Shown here piece after piece: positions 15,811 to 27,818 of a DNA stretch of 64,000 nucleotides. The position numbers and the translations under genes were made by a program. This DNA comes from Druceiella hillmani (taxonomy: Eukaryota; Arthropoda; Insecta; Lepidoptera; Hepialidae): the NCBI GenBank assembly GCA_039881145.1, contig JAYKKI010000133.1, positions 2,188,501 through 2,252,500 of the forward strand. Direction: 5' to 3'. The notes beneath the pieces are model-generated. The model made no database searches and was not told the DNA's origin. It saw only the letters and a list, made by a program, of their open reading frames with translations. The stretch's first letter is position 1. Each line of letters begins with the position of its first letter.

Positions 15811-16551
15811 TTGTGTTATGTAATTAGAAATATGTTTAATGAACATGAACATAAATAAACTTGTACCAAAATAAATAGCAACACGAAAATTCACTACTTT
15901 ACTTCATTATACAGGCACAATACTAAAATTACAAGGAAAATGTACTTGTGTACAATCTTTTTACAGTTCTTAGTTTATTTATTAGAATGACAATTACTTT
16001 ATTGCAAAAGTGAAAAGGTCTGAACCTAAAAAATTGTGTTTTTTAACTCACATTTGTTGATTCTTTGTACCAAACAGAGTAGAATATGTCAAAAAACTAA
16101 AAGGAAATTCTCAATTGTTTCCGAAAAAATTAATATATAATTGGCGACTTCAACAAAAAAAAATTTACAGAAACACGTTTCCAATATACTCAGATGTACA
16201 GAATCGATTGTATAAATAATAAACACTTTCTTTCTTACCATCGGTATACATACGTTAAGGTGTAAGAATAACGTTCGTTTTATTTGTACAGGCGATTCTA
16301 TGCACCAAAATAATTTGTAAATATTAGGAAACGTGAAAATTCGTAGTCGTTTCTAAAAAAGTGACTGCTAAACACAAAAATTGTATTTACTATGATGAAC
16401 ACAAAAATTTTATTTTTTAAAGAAGCCAATTTCAAATGAACGGCATGACTTCCACTAATAATAGGTACGTCCTTTTTTATACAAAATTAGTCTATTTACT
16501 TAAAAGATATGAGAATGTGATTTAAAAATTTAAAAACGTTATTTTTGCTTT
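15811..16551. other. AT-rich non-coding stretch, nothing recognised
   Basis: No gene, RNA or supported repeat seen. Confidence 0.5.
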
Positions 16552-16799
16552 TAATTAACCAATTTAAAAACAAGGAGGAGGTTATAAATACGTTGGAATC
16601 TTCTTTTATATACTTTCAACGATAACTCGTTACCGAGTGGAATGATTACGACGAATCTTTTTTTATTTGAAACGGGATAAACATTAGGTGTGGGCCCATA
16701 TAACTATGATGATGATCTAATTATGTGCTCCGGAAATGAACTATAGAACTCCTTAACCTGTGGCACTAAATCAACTATGATTCGTGATATTTGCTATGG

Positions 16800-17640
16800 G
16801 TAGTTGCTACTTTGCAAAATAACCACACCATATACCATGTCAGAGTCTGATGATAAGTTCTGGACACTTGAACAGACGTTAGTAAATTAAACGTCATTAA
16901 AAATACTTGCTACTAGTAGTTATTACTTTGCAAAATAAATACACCGTGAACAAGTCAGGGTCTGATGATGAGTTCTGGAGATGAAGATTGGAAATCCTTA
17001 ATGGGTAGCAGTAAATTAAACATAACTCAAAATTGTCACTTTTGGTAGTAATTTCTTTAGTAAACCAACCGTGATTCAAGATGTTTCTAACTGGGGGTTG
17101 TTATTTTACAAAAGAATTACACTATCAACAATGTCAGAGTCTGATAATACGTTCTGAAGATAAACAATGGGGTTCCTCAACGGATGGTAGTTAATTAATA
17201 TTGTTTCACTATATTTGCTTGAGGTAGATATTACTTTGCAAAATAACTACACCATCCACCATGTCAATGTTTGATGATATGTTGCTGATGGAGATGGAGA
17301 TGAACAATGAAACTCCTTATCGGATGATAGTAAATCAGCCGTGATAAAATATATTTGCAACTAGTAGTGTTTACTTCAAAAATAAGTTCATCATCATGCA
17401 GGTCAGGGTCTGATAAAGTCTGGAGATGAATAATGCAACACCTTAACGAATGATAATAAATCAACTGTGTTTTAAGATATTTATTACTGGTTAAATGCTA
17501 TTTTATTTATTACTTTTTAAAATCTGATATCGGTGTTCAAATATGGAGAATGCAACTCTTCAAGAGGTAATTGCTACTTTGGTAAATATGATATTGGACT
17601 TCGGATATGGAGAATAGAACACCTCAAGGTTTGACAGCTA
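16800..17640 (+). repeat. Degenerate ~115-140-bp tandem array in copy A
   Basis: About six diverged units can be followed by the landmarks ACTTTGCAAAATAA (16809, 16925, 17233, and decayed at 17103 and 17373), TGTCAGRGTCTGATGATRAG, GAGATGAACAATGG, CTCCTTAACGGATGG and GTAAATYAAACGTGATTCA. Spacing varies between about 116 and 140 bp, and the unit near 17048 is truncated. The last units (17500-17630) shift to a GGATATGGAGAATRGAACACCTCAAG variant. Confidence 0.85.
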
Positions 17641-17848
17641 ACCACCGGCGGCTACTACTATCGCTTCATTAATATGTGTTGTTTATAACCAACTTTTCAC
17701 AAAAAGGAAATTATCTATGCACTAACTCTTGATCGTGATGTTAAATAATTGTACAATATTCTAAGAAAGAAAATACTTGAATGTTATTTATAGTATAAAG
17801 ATTAATATTATTTATCACAAAAATTCTGAAATAAAATATATTTTAAAG

Positions 17849-18220
17849 ACCGACTTCAAAAAACACAACGTACTAAAACGTAAAAAAAAATTGACTCAAA
17901 GTAGATACCTACTTATTAGCAATAAAAAACTAAGTTACTTATTTTTGAAGTCAGCGCTAGCACTTCCGATCAACTTAAACAAATGTAAAATTTTATATTA
18001 CAAATACGCCTCTTACGAATCTATTTCCTATTGAGAGTACATTAAAAGTTAAAATCTTAAATTTACATTATAAATTAAATTAAATTACAAATTTGTTTAA
18101 CTTGCTCGACAGTACCGGCATCGACTTCCAAAATAAGTAACTTAGTTACTTATTGCTAATAAGTAGGTACCTATTTTTTTTACTCTCTATTATGTTATAT
18201 TTTTTTGAAGTCGATTTTTT
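17849..18220. repeat. Fold-back inverted repeat at the 3' end of copy A
   Basis: The left arm (17849-17965) and right arm (about 18118-18220) are inverted copies of one another with moderate divergence, separated by about 155 bp. Landmarks are CCGACTTCAAAAAA, TACCTACTTATTAGCAATAA and AACTAAGTTACTTATTTT in the left arm, with their complements in reverse order in the right. Because of the inversion, similar short frames appear on both strands; neither is a gene. Confidence 0.85.
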
Positions 18221-18265
18221 AAAAGGTATTTTATATTTGCAATTTCCGGTTACATAGTGAAGATA

Positions 18266-19012
18266 TAAATTATAACGAAATAAAACAATTTTGCTAACAA
18301 AAGTTTTGGCATCTTTGATTTTCTTATCAACAATTACGAAGGGATCAGATTTCAAATTTGGCAAATTTCCACATAAGTTTTGTTTACAATATTGCGGCAC
18401 ATAAGGTAAAGAAGGGATAGGGCTATATATGACTTACTTAATTGTAGTTCTAGTCTTTTAGCCCGAACTCATAACTCTAATCATTTTCCGATCTTATCTG
18501 CACGTTTTCTTTTAGCATCTTCTTTCATAAATTGGTTATTAACATATAATTTTATTTTACATTTTCCCCAAAGAGTGTTCTTATTTTAGAAACTTTTATG
18601 GATATATGAAACAGAATACATATTTTTTTTAATTTGGTTTAATTTAGACGAAAATTATATTATATAGGTGGAAAAATATTGAGATTCATATTAAATCAAG
18701 TAAAAAATTATAAAAACAAAAAAATAAAACTCCTGGAGAATGTTTATTTGTGTGTTGTAAAACTTTTCCCGAAAATTATTTTAATAAAACTATAGCATAC
18801 TCACGTAAAATTTTGGGAAAATCACAATGTTATTTTTCTAAAGATGAATTTATATTTGGGTATACTACTAATCTCCTGATCAGGGACAATACTAGGAGGA
18901 ATATTCGATTCCAGTAACAAGTGAGTTATCGGAGTATACCCAAGACTATTTATGTAATGGTAATCACTAGCAAAATACGGAAACCGTAAGTTATTTTCAA
19001 TTTAATGTCAGT
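18266..19012. other. AT-rich non-coding stretch with a short inverted repeat
   Basis: TTGGGTATACT (18856-18866) and AGTATACCCAA (18933-18943) form an 11-bp inverted pair about 65 bp apart. Otherwise nothing is recognised. Confidence 0.5.
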
Positions 19013-19935
19013 ATGTAGATCTTTTCTTCCCAGAGATTTGATAGTTTCTGGGGTCAAATTATTTACGGAGCTTATAATGAGAATAACTATTCAAAACTAG
19101 ATGGATAGAATCATGGTACACAAATCTCAAATCTTCGATATTCGGATGAAATCACCTTATTCGTAACTAGTGTTCGTCATATGAAAATTATACTGCAAAG
19201 GGTGGAAAACGTCAGCCTTCCATTCGGCCTAAAAATGGATTACAATAAGATAAAGATGATGATAGTTGACCGTACTTAAGACAACTCGCCCGAAATTATC
19301 CAACCAGCGAATTGCTAATTAGTTCAATTATACGTCTATTTGGGGGATTAATATCTAATAACGGCGGATGTACTGACGAAATCTAGAGGCATATGACAGT
19401 TATAGGTCTGTTATTGACAAGTTAAGGAGAAAATGGAAGAATGGTAACATCACAAAAACAAAGAAAACCTAACTTATTTGTGCATTAATTTTCCGCATTT
19501 TCGCTTCGCGAAAGCGAAAGAAAAAAAATTGATTTCTTGAAAACCCGGTTTTGGAGAAGAATGCTTAGAGTATCGTGAACTGAATTCCATACTAATGCAT
19601 CCATACTCCAAGAACTTGGTATCAGGTAGCATTTATCCAGTATTGTATGAATCCGCATAATAAAATCCTTCGAACATGTGTCGCAGCGTAATAATGATTA
19701 TTTTGAACTGCTGGTAATACAGTGAAAAGCGGATGGTACCAGACCATATAAGAGAGCACCAATAAAAAGGATAGATCAGGTCAAGACAGCCATGGATTTT
19801 CCGCTGCATGAGTGCATCGAGATAACAGCCGACAGAGAGGAATGGAGAGATGTATGGTGTACCACTTATCTGCAAGACACTTAACACCATGACCACGACC
19901 ACTCTGCCAAGAGTGTAACGACTAAGAAGAAAGAA
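19013..19935 (+). pseudogene. C-terminal fragment of an RTE-like non-LTR retrotransposon polyprotein
   Basis: Pieces in changing frames follow the order of the endonuclease/reverse-transcriptase proteins common in insects. First comes the degraded region before motif C (KLFTELIMRI). Then ISNLRYSDEITLF at 19124-19162, where the catalytic YADD box has become YSDE (19139-19150). Then ENVSLPFGLKMDYNKIKMM, QLYVYLGGLISNNGGCTDEI, WRRMLRVS (19552-19575) followed by TGA (19576-19578) where a Trp is expected, TEFHTNASILQELGI, RPYKRAPIKRIDQVKTAMD, FPLHECIEITADREEW, and a His/Asp-rich tail. The endonuclease and reverse-transcriptase N-terminus are absent, as expected for 5' truncation during target-primed insertion. 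Many stops, frameshifts and the lost catalytic Asp show it is dead. Clade assignment (RTE-like) is from memory of C-terminal motifs. Confidence 0.85.
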
Positions 19936-21714
19936 GTGGCCAAATACACATCAGAAAAAAACGGCGAAAACCACTGAATGGGTGATTTTTCCCGATCGAT
20001 ATTCTATATTGGTATCCATATTGGACTTACTTGACCATAATCCGTTTGCTTTAAATTGTATGGTTTGGCCCCTTTATACAGTTTCTCTCCCTCTCTCGTC
20101 TTTTACGCCAGATATTTTTAACACCATTTCTACTTTTTGCTTGGTGACAAACTAAAATAAAACAAGGTGTTATTGTGGATACTTAAAAATCATTTATTTA
20201 TTTTGGTGTTTTAAATATGATGCTGTAGTTATAGACGAAATAAACATATCAGTTTAAATAATATATATGTTAGTTGTCATTAGAAATGTTAACATAAATA
20301 ATTACTCTTAGCAATAACTAGATATTCTCGCAAATTGTCTATTATTCTATAGAAAAACATAATGCTTTCGGTGTTTGATAAGGCAAAAAAAAGACACATG
20401 ACACCAAAATGAATTATTACAACTAAATAAAATGTTTTCAGTTTTTTGTCATACAACGGAAAAAAATATGTACTGAAATTTGAACTTTTGTCGAGTCTTC
20501 GTTAGAAATTAGAAACTTAGTAAACTGTTGGTAATTTTAATAAAAAAAGTGTCAACAGCGATACACATATCTTCCTCGAAATGTTTCCTACTTAAACAAT
20601 GAACTTTATACCTTTTATTACTGTTTAACAGTCCTAGCGAGCAACATAATCACTCTCAATATGACAGTCAAATAAAATTGGGGGTGACCGATATATTTAT
20701 ACAGATATACTGCGAAAAGTGGAATGATCATTTGTTTTTTTCAAATAATGGAAATGGAACATCATTTTGAAAAATAGTTATAAAAGCCATTCAGGATATA
20801 TTTTGTAAAAAAAGTCAAATTAAAAATTGTGTTTTTATACAAATTAGACTAAATGCAACGAAACTTTTGTTCGACTTAATGCACATTTTTGTTACTAAAC
20901 ACTTAATATATATATAAGAATGTGAATTTCGAAAACAATTCTTTTTGCGTATTTTTCAATGTATTGCCAAAAATATTTTTGTGTCGTTTTCAATATATCT
21001 TCGAATATCCAAATTTACAAGAGAAATATGTTTGAAATTATTAAATATATATATAAATAAAATACTCCACCAAGTATACAGTTTGCTCTTTCTGAAATTT
21101 TCAAATAAATCATTGTCTGTTTTACCAATAATATGTATATGGTTAATAAGTATTTTTTCTGTACCAAATGTCAAGTTTCTACATCAAGAGTTTTCTGAGA
21201 AAAACGACTGTGATTGAGGGACGTACAGATAGGTGAGTAATTTTATAAGGATTTTATTTTTTCTTTTAAAGTAAAGAACCCTAAAAATAGTAAAGTATTG
21301 ATAAATTCATCCTGCCTAAAGTAAAAGTGCAATTAAAGGGATGACGTGAAAATCCACATGATAAGCTTACGATAGGGAAGATTAGATTTAGGACACATGG
21401 AATTTTGGTGTCTTTTAAACACTTACAATAAAATTATCCTTCCAATTAGTCACAACTGTCCGAAATACGGTAGGTAATGGAAAAAAAATCCCTTTTTTAG
21501 ATATTTCTTAATTTAAATATTTCTTATTGTTAATTATCAATTTTATTCAAGACTCGTAAAAATTCAATCTTGGCAAACCCATTTTTCACTTAAAATGCAA
21601 TGCATTAATAATTATGAAAAATCCTATTCCGTACTTACACATTGTAAAAACCTTCTCTATTTTTAAAATTTACAGCTGCTTTAAGAATTATTTATGGCTA
21701 ATAAATAAGTTTAA
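19936..21714. other. AT-rich non-coding stretch, nothing recognised
   Basis: No supported gene, RNA or repeat. Overlapping open frames near 20945-21217 on both strands are composition-driven and show no domain. Confidence 0.5.
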
Positions 21715-22060
21715 AAACGATACCAAATGCAAGGCAAATGGAGCGTGAATGAACCATTTTCAATAATTCTCGACCGTAAAACCTCACATTGCCATTTATA
21801 GTTATCTCGCAAATGTGTGATTTATATTAAACTCTCAAACGATTTAGTTCACATTTAGCTATCGGATTTAACTCGCTTTATCGACATGTAATTATTAGTG
21901 GAAAGCACATTTCATTGGTTAAATATCCTTATAGATTTACTAGCCTTTTAGTTCAAATGGTCCTTTGAGTGGAGAGGAAAAGAAAACGTGGATGAAATTA
22001 CTTCTGTACTTTCAAGAACTATGTATGTGTTAAAAGACATTTCGTAATTTAATTTACATG
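21715..22060 (+). repeat. Dispersed repeat family R3, copy 1
   Basis: Matches 25565-25850 in direct orientation. Shared blocks include GCGTGAATGAAYC, GTTATCTCGCAAATGTGTGA, TTTAGTTCACATTTA, GGATTTAACTCG and CATTTTAGTTCA-like text. Similarity is moderate, so this is an old insertion pair. No coding or Pol III boxes were recognised. Confidence 0.7.
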
Positions 22061-23559
22061 GTAGTTTGTTAGTAGATGGTACTTTCATAAAAATTAGCTT
22101 TTAATTTAATTTACCAAAATTTGTCGTAATCTAAAATTTCCTAAATAATGAATGGTACTTCATGTTTATCTCAAAATGCAAACTTATGCTTTGAAACTTA
22201 ATACACACTTTAGTGTTATAGTTTCTTAATCTATATAATGTTCTTTTGTTTCTCTACATAAGTTTGGGCTTTTTTAATATCGTGTATTCTAAAATTCCAT
22301 TAAATAGACAGGTATCATTATGTGATTGTAAGTACTTTTATCGTTTAAAAAATATTTAGTAAATTTATATAAAATTTTGTTTTGTCGATTGTATAACAGG
22401 TTTTAAAAAAAACTAAAATATTGTCGTCTTAATACTACATCAGACACTAACAACCTAATACTAAATTACCAACGCAAGTAAAGGTACGGGCATAAAGCCA
22501 GTTCTTTATATGCAACATGGATCTTTTTTTAGAAACAAGAAGGCGAATTGTTATTTTACCAATATAGGAAAATAATTTGAACTAATCCGTTTTTAGTATT
22601 ATTTTCCTTGTATGGCTAAATTATTTGAATATAAATAAAGGAAGATATTATCAAGACAAATATTAAGTAGCTTCCAGAATGTATCACCTTTAGAATGGAA
22701 AATACATTAATGATACTACTTTGAATATATATTATAACTTCAGTGGAAAAAATATAGATGTGACCGGATCCTAATTGAATAAGCATACTACTCCTATGTT
22801 ATTAACAGTTATTGTTTTTAATTAAATAATTAGAAATGGTATCAAACTTTTAACTAGAGATTAATAATTTGCAGGATCCGTTGACATAAAATCAATCCAG
22901 AGTAAAAAAAGATTAAACTAAATTTTAAAATAATTGAAATTCATTATTATTATTTTTATTTCAGAAACCATTGTGAGACGAGGATTAACATTCAACCATT
23001 TCAGGAAATTTTCATCTTCAGATCTATTTTTGATTATTTTTAATTAAACTATTTCAATAAAACCCTGAAATAATCTCAAATGCTGGTAATATCCGATAGT
23101 TATAGGTTAAAAATAATATTAAATGTTAATATTTAGAGTCACTTGTGTATTAGGTAATAATATAACTTTTTCAACCTATATGAATACATTTTTACACGAA
23201 CGTTTTTATTTATGAAGTTGTTACAGAAATTAGTTATTTTATTTTATTTTACTTTCAAAAAGAAAATTTTGCGGAAAATACACACGTTTCAACGTTTAAT
23301 TTTTGTTTTGCCAATAAAATGGATTCATATCATTTTAATTAGGCAGACGAATGTTTTATTCTGCTCACATTTCCTTTATTTCTAAAAATGTATCAAAGGA
23401 AAATCAATCAAAGTAAATCTTAATGAACAAACAATAATCAACCCAACGTAATGCGGTATTAAATATATTTTTTAACTTAAAAACATTTTTGGGGATGATT
23501 TTAATTCGTTACGAAAAGCACTACGAAACATAATTGATATAGAAATCAAAAATATTCCA
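22061..23559. other. AT-rich non-coding stretch, nothing recognised
   Basis: No supported feature. Confidence 0.5.
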
Positions 23560-24070
23560 TATCAGTAACCGAGTTCAAGGGACTCCTTAAGTTCTGTATA
23601 AATATTAAAGTCTTTCACGGACATACTTCCGCTTCCCCCATTTGAAAGAAATTGGCATTTCCTCTTATTTTTAACTCTGTATACCTTTCGGGCCGTCTGT
23701 TTTTATAATTTCGGTTGTCATTGTTTTAACATTGGGTAGTGAATGTGGCTTAGTGGCTTAGAGGGGGGAAAATACTATGCATGTTTCTGGGTTTGATTCT
23801 GAAAGATATCGGCAAAAAGTTTATATTATGAATTTAGTTCCTATTTAATATATATCACTGATACTGAATATAATTGATTTTTCTTTATTTCAATAATATT
23901 GAACATTTGTTTTTACGAAGAAATGAAACACATTTATTGATCTGATAGAGGTACGAAAAGGGTAAATTCAAAATAATTCATGATAACTCTGACAACTAAA
24001 CAAACTAGATTTTTTGTCTTTACGGATTTATACTGAAAAAACATAACCCGCGCAAAATCACTCATTCGTC
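23560..24070 (+). repeat. Dispersed repeat family R1, copy 1, with tRNA-like Pol III boxes
   Basis: Aligns with 29575-30055 through GGGACTCCTTAAGT, CTTCCGCTTCCCCC, TTTCGGGCCGTCTGTTTTTA and GTCATT. An A-box-like TGGCTTAGTGG (23746-23756) and a B-box-like GGTTTGATTC (23790-23799) follow, with 34-bp spacing. The boxes imply a tRNA-derived SINE head, but about 190 bp upstream of the A box is also shared, so the SINE-like part is embedded in a longer unit. Similarity continues to about 24070 (GATAGAGGTACGAAAAGGG; TTTTTGTCTTTACGGATTT). Confidence 0.65.
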
Positions 24071-24320
24071 TGTCTGTCTGCCTGTATGAAATGGTCGATT
24101 TTCTCAAAAACCCTCTATAATAAAGTCACCTGCATACATATCAATAGGTAATATTTAAAAATACTTATATAGAAATTTTAGGGAACAATTTTTTCAGTCC
24201 AATTTTGTTTGAAGGGCTAGTTGCAACGATTTTAAAAATAATTTTTTTCATGATTTCAAATAGTATAAATACATTTATATGTATATACATATATACATAC
24301 AAAACTGTTCGCTGTGTATT
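24050..24320 (+). repeat. CTGTCTGTCTG-type repeat tail
   Basis: ACCCGCGCAAAATCACTCAT followed by TCGTCTGTCTGTCTGCCTGT near 24047-24087 is typical of a dispersed insect repeat in which a GTCTGTCTG block follows an ACCC-GGACC block. No coding is seen. Confidence 0.45.
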
Positions 24321-25405
24321 CGTCACGATCTTTATCGTTTTATTTGTATTTAGTTTAGGGTAATATTTATTCTAAAGAATGAGAAATTAATTTACGTTTA
24401 CACTGCATATAAGTAACGAATTCAGTGAATACGAGAAGCAAGTAAAACTTAAGCGAAAGTAAAAATTAATTTAAACATCACATTTTTAAATTATTGAGGA
24501 CGATACCTCAAAAAAAAGAGAATCTAAAAACAACTGCATATTCCGAAATTATGGAGTCAATCATAATACATTTAATTAATTTTGCACGTACTATTGAAAT
24601 ATTATACATCTCCAGTATCTTTCCTTCCGTGAATTTATAAATTCTAAGAAGATATCCAAACGAGACCGATGAAAATGGGCCTGATGTTGAGGAATTAGAA
24701 TATTATACTTAAAAAAGATAGAATTTGAAAAAGAAAACTGCTCATCAGGTAACAAAGAGGAAAAAGTAAAAAATTGGATAGGATTTTTATCCATGATATT
24801 AAGGAATAGCTCTCTTCGTAAAAACGTATATCGTATTTTTAATATATGCAGAATCATTAACGAAAAATAAAAACAAACCCTAAAAAACCAACGAAGAACA
24901 TTCTAAGCTGTCACAAATGATGATAAAAAGATTAAATCTTGATAAATTTTGCTAATCTTTTTATCTATAAATACTAGCTTTTACTTTAGATTTACACAAA
25001 TTTGTCATTACAATAAAAAGGTAGTTAAATATATATGGCTAACTCATTTTATAACTGGGTTATTATATTACATTTCTGTATGGAAGATACGATGAGATAT
25101 AATTTAAACTTTATTTCATTTTGCTTCTTCAAAGAGTTTCGAGACATTTGGGAACTGTTATGACTACTGTTATACTATTTTTCATCAAAAAGTACAATTT
25201 TTAAAAGGCTTATTCTTGAATATTCCCTTATTCGTGTCTCTTTTACACCGTCATTAAAATTGCATTAAAAACTAGTCACCAAAATCCAAATGATGGGATT
25301 GAATTGGAAGAGTAGGTTTCTTTTCAAGCACGTTCTGTGGAAAAAAAACTGACAATCGCCTTATTTGTCCTGCAGTAGTGAAAATATTACAATTATTTTC
25401 TAAGT

Positions 25406-25408
<3 letters not shown>
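24321..25408. other. AT-rich non-coding stretch, nothing recognised
   Basis: No supported feature. Confidence 0.5.

Positions 25409-25454
<46 letters not shown>
25409..25454. repeat. (TA)n microsatellite
   Basis: About 46 bp uninterrupted. Confidence 0.97.
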
Positions 25455-25458
<4 letters not shown>

Positions 25459-25564
25459 TAATAATTATGATAGAATACGATATGCATTGAAATGTTGCAA
25501 TGAACCTCTATGTTCAATAATATAGTCTTGTATCCACTTACTTGTAGCCTACGAAATGACAATA

Positions 25565-25850
25565 TTTGGGAAAAAACGATATTCAATGGACAGCTAATGT
25601 GGCGTGAACGAATCTTATTTAATAACTCAAATCCATGAAGTCTCATATTTCGATTTGTAGTTATTTTGCAAAGGTGTGATTTATTTAAACTCTTAAACGA
25701 TTTAGTTCACATTTAACAGTTGGATTTAATTCGTTTCATCAATATGTAAGTAACTTTTTTGATTTGTTGGCATTTTAGTTCATATGGTGTAAGGAAGAAA
25801 GAAGGAATGAAAATATAAAAAAGTTATTAATTTATTTTTAAGTATATGTA
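25565..25850 (+). repeat. Dispersed repeat family R3, copy 2
   Basis: Direct copy of 21715-22060: GCGTGAACGAATC, GTTATTTTGCAAAGGTGTGA, CGATTTAGTTCACATTTA and TTTTAGTTCATATGG appear in the same order with many substitutions. Confidence 0.7.
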
Positions 25851-26120
25851 TGTTTCGAATGGTACCTCGTAAGATAGCTTATAAAGTATTTTATTTGGGT
25901 GATGAAATTTTTACAAATAATAGCTGTCATATTGGTTTCAAAATTAAAGCTAACTTTTCGGAAATGATTACACGTATTGAGTTTTTTGTAGGGTAGAAAT
26001 ATTTTATTGCCTTGATAGGAGAAATAAATCATCAACGCGAATTGAGGTCAATAAAATCCACACGCTTTGCCAAATATTTATAAACCCAAATTAAATTACA
26101 TAATAATCTATAATTTGAGT

Positions 26121-26720
26121 ATTGAATATATTTGGGGTTAATTTTGTAGAAATTCATTTTTCACAACTACGTGATATAGTATTATTTCTACTTTCTTTAA
26201 TTTCTTTACCACGACCTAGGTTTCATTGTGTTACATCTTCAGGTGGGTTATAAGCAACGAATAACTCTTATGAAAATACAACACTATTTATATATTTCAC
26301 TAAACAATAGCGGAAGCCGGGTTTGTGCGGGTGTTCCCACTGCTTATGTTAGTGGGTTTATTGTAGGGGAGCAGTGTAGTTTTTATTATACTTTCGGAAG
26401 TTATACAATATACAAAAATTTAGTGAGGGTAATAAATTAAATTGATGTTTTGCTATGAGGTTTTATATGCCATTATTCCGGTGTACATAATAAAATTCAT
26501 TTAGAAAATTTTTTCAGTAAATTATTTATACAATGGCAAGGGTATCTGGTAGTTAGAACAACGATAAACCACTAATTATATATATCTACCGTTTTATTTA
26601 TATATTTTTTTTAACCTGACACATGTCACTTTGCAAAACACCTCTTTAAAATAACCATAAGCCTCATACCAGTAATGCTCCATACATATTACGAATAAAT
26701 ATATGACAACTGTTTTCAAA
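26121..26720. mobile_element. Penelope-like element remnant
   Basis: The left terminal segment (26121-26255, minus orientation) is nearly the same as 47429-47575: ATTGAATATATTTGGGGTTA, TTTTGTAGAAATTC, ACCACGACCTAGGTTTC and ATCTTCAGGTGGG. A plus-strand coding scrap at 26615-26702 reads PDTCHFAKHLF, then after a one-base frame change NNHKPHTSNAPYILRI. This matches the end of the GIY-YIG endonuclease domain in the 47-kb copy. The ~350 bp between them, with a patch near 26310-26390 richer in G+C, has no recognisable coding. An inverted terminal segment before a truncated ORF is a known Penelope insertion form. Confidence 0.75.
26208..26250 (-). ncRNA. Hammerhead-ribozyme-like core in a Penelope terminal segment
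   Basis: Minus strand: CCAC (26243-26246), CTGAAGA (26236-26242), stem II region (damaged here by a deletion relative to the 15.6-kb copy), GAAA (26221-26224), then C-CTAG-GTC with cleavage-site GTC at 26213-26215, and GTGG (26209-26212) pairing with CCAC. Stem III is the minimal two-pair form seen in Penelope-associated hammerheads. The weak stem II suggests this copy may be inactive. Confidence 0.45.
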
Positions 26721-27818
26721 TGACGTCAAGAAGTTGAAATTTGAAAAGAACGCGATGCTTTTCACAAAACGACCTAGACTGCACCTTGACCAAACTCGAC
26801 TGGCTCTAATTAATCTTTGCCTACATCGTAGTGGAACTGACAGTAAGTACCAGTAACTATAACTAAATATCTCACTAACACTGATAGGCGAAATATTAGA
26901 TGCAAGCAGATAATAATTTTTTACATTTGATCCAATTTCTGCTGTATTATTTTAAAAATTTCCCTTCAATATACAAATGGATGGTATAAATTAATAGAAA
27001 TTAATTTCTTATTTAATATGATATTAAGGGATCTACGAAATTTATAAATATTTTCGAAGGAAATTACAAATTTTGGCCAGTTGAATGATAAGTATGGTGG
27101 GTGAAAGAAGAGTCATAATGCTTGTGATGATTGATGAACCGTGTGGATGATGAGTGAATGAATACGGGCAATAAACTTTTCTACGTTTTGGTATTCAAAG
27201 GATTAAAGTGGAACCTTATTAGTCCCGCTCCATTGGCTGTAATTTTGTCACGTTCTGTTTCTATACTATTACAAGCAATGATGTTGGAGATTCCTAAGTG
27301 GTATAAAATGCCGGTAAGATTTTAGTTTTAAACATATGTTTAATGTTTTTCATAAAATAAAAAATATGACAACAGTAAATCATGACATATATTTTTTTCA
27401 TAAATGTGTTCGAAGGAAATGCCACTTAAGAAATGTGTTAATAGTTTTGAAATTAACTTGAACTGTTTTTTTTTGTCTCAAATTATGATATGGTAATATG
27501 TCACATTTGTATATTATAACGGATTCATTCTTAAGTCCGAGGCCATCCATATTTTTTTAATAAATTTTTAAACGTAAAACCGTGAAATAAATCGCAACCG
27601 TCGGGAACACAAATAATAAGGATTTGAAAAAAATAAACCTGTTAAAAAAGTACACACTTATAATTACATAATTATTTGAGAGTTGATTATATTTCCTTAG
27701 AATTATTTAAAAATATTAACTTCAATATTTATTCCGTACGATTATAATTATCCATGTAAATCATAAAATGCAATTGTGGGTATCTCAAAAACTCTGAAGT
27801 TTAGAAACACGACCTCAT
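26721..27818. other. AT-rich non-coding stretch, nothing recognised
   Basis: No supported gene or RNA. Confidence 0.45.

Larger units (their letters stand above)
16552..18265 (+). mobile_element. 1.7-kb dispersed repeat, copy A (Helentron/HINE-like architecture)
   Basis: The 5' block (16552-16740: AAGGAGGAGGTTATAAATAC, GTTACCGAGTGG, TTTGAAACGGG, GGGCCCATAT) aligns with 48905-49060. It is followed by a degenerate tandem array (about 16800-17640), then an AT-rich link, then a fold-back 3' region (17849-18220) whose arms begin CCGACTTCAAAAAA and end TTTTTTGAAGTCGATTTTTT. The short tail to about 18265 also matches copy B. No coding capacity is seen. A 5' block, central ~120-bp tandem repeats and a palindromic terminus resemble non-autonomous Helentrons (HINE/DINE type). 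The 'CCGACTTC' family is abundant in insect genomes. Superfamily placement is inference. Confidence 0.6.

Noticed and set aside
16800..17640. CRISPR-like array
   Set aside because: Units are ~120 bp, diverged and without unique spacers, in a eukaryotic transposon; not CRISPR.
20945..21217. 90-codon plus-strand frame overlapping a 72-codon minus-strand frame
   Set aside because: Composition-driven hydrophobic translation, no domain, no splice or promoter context.
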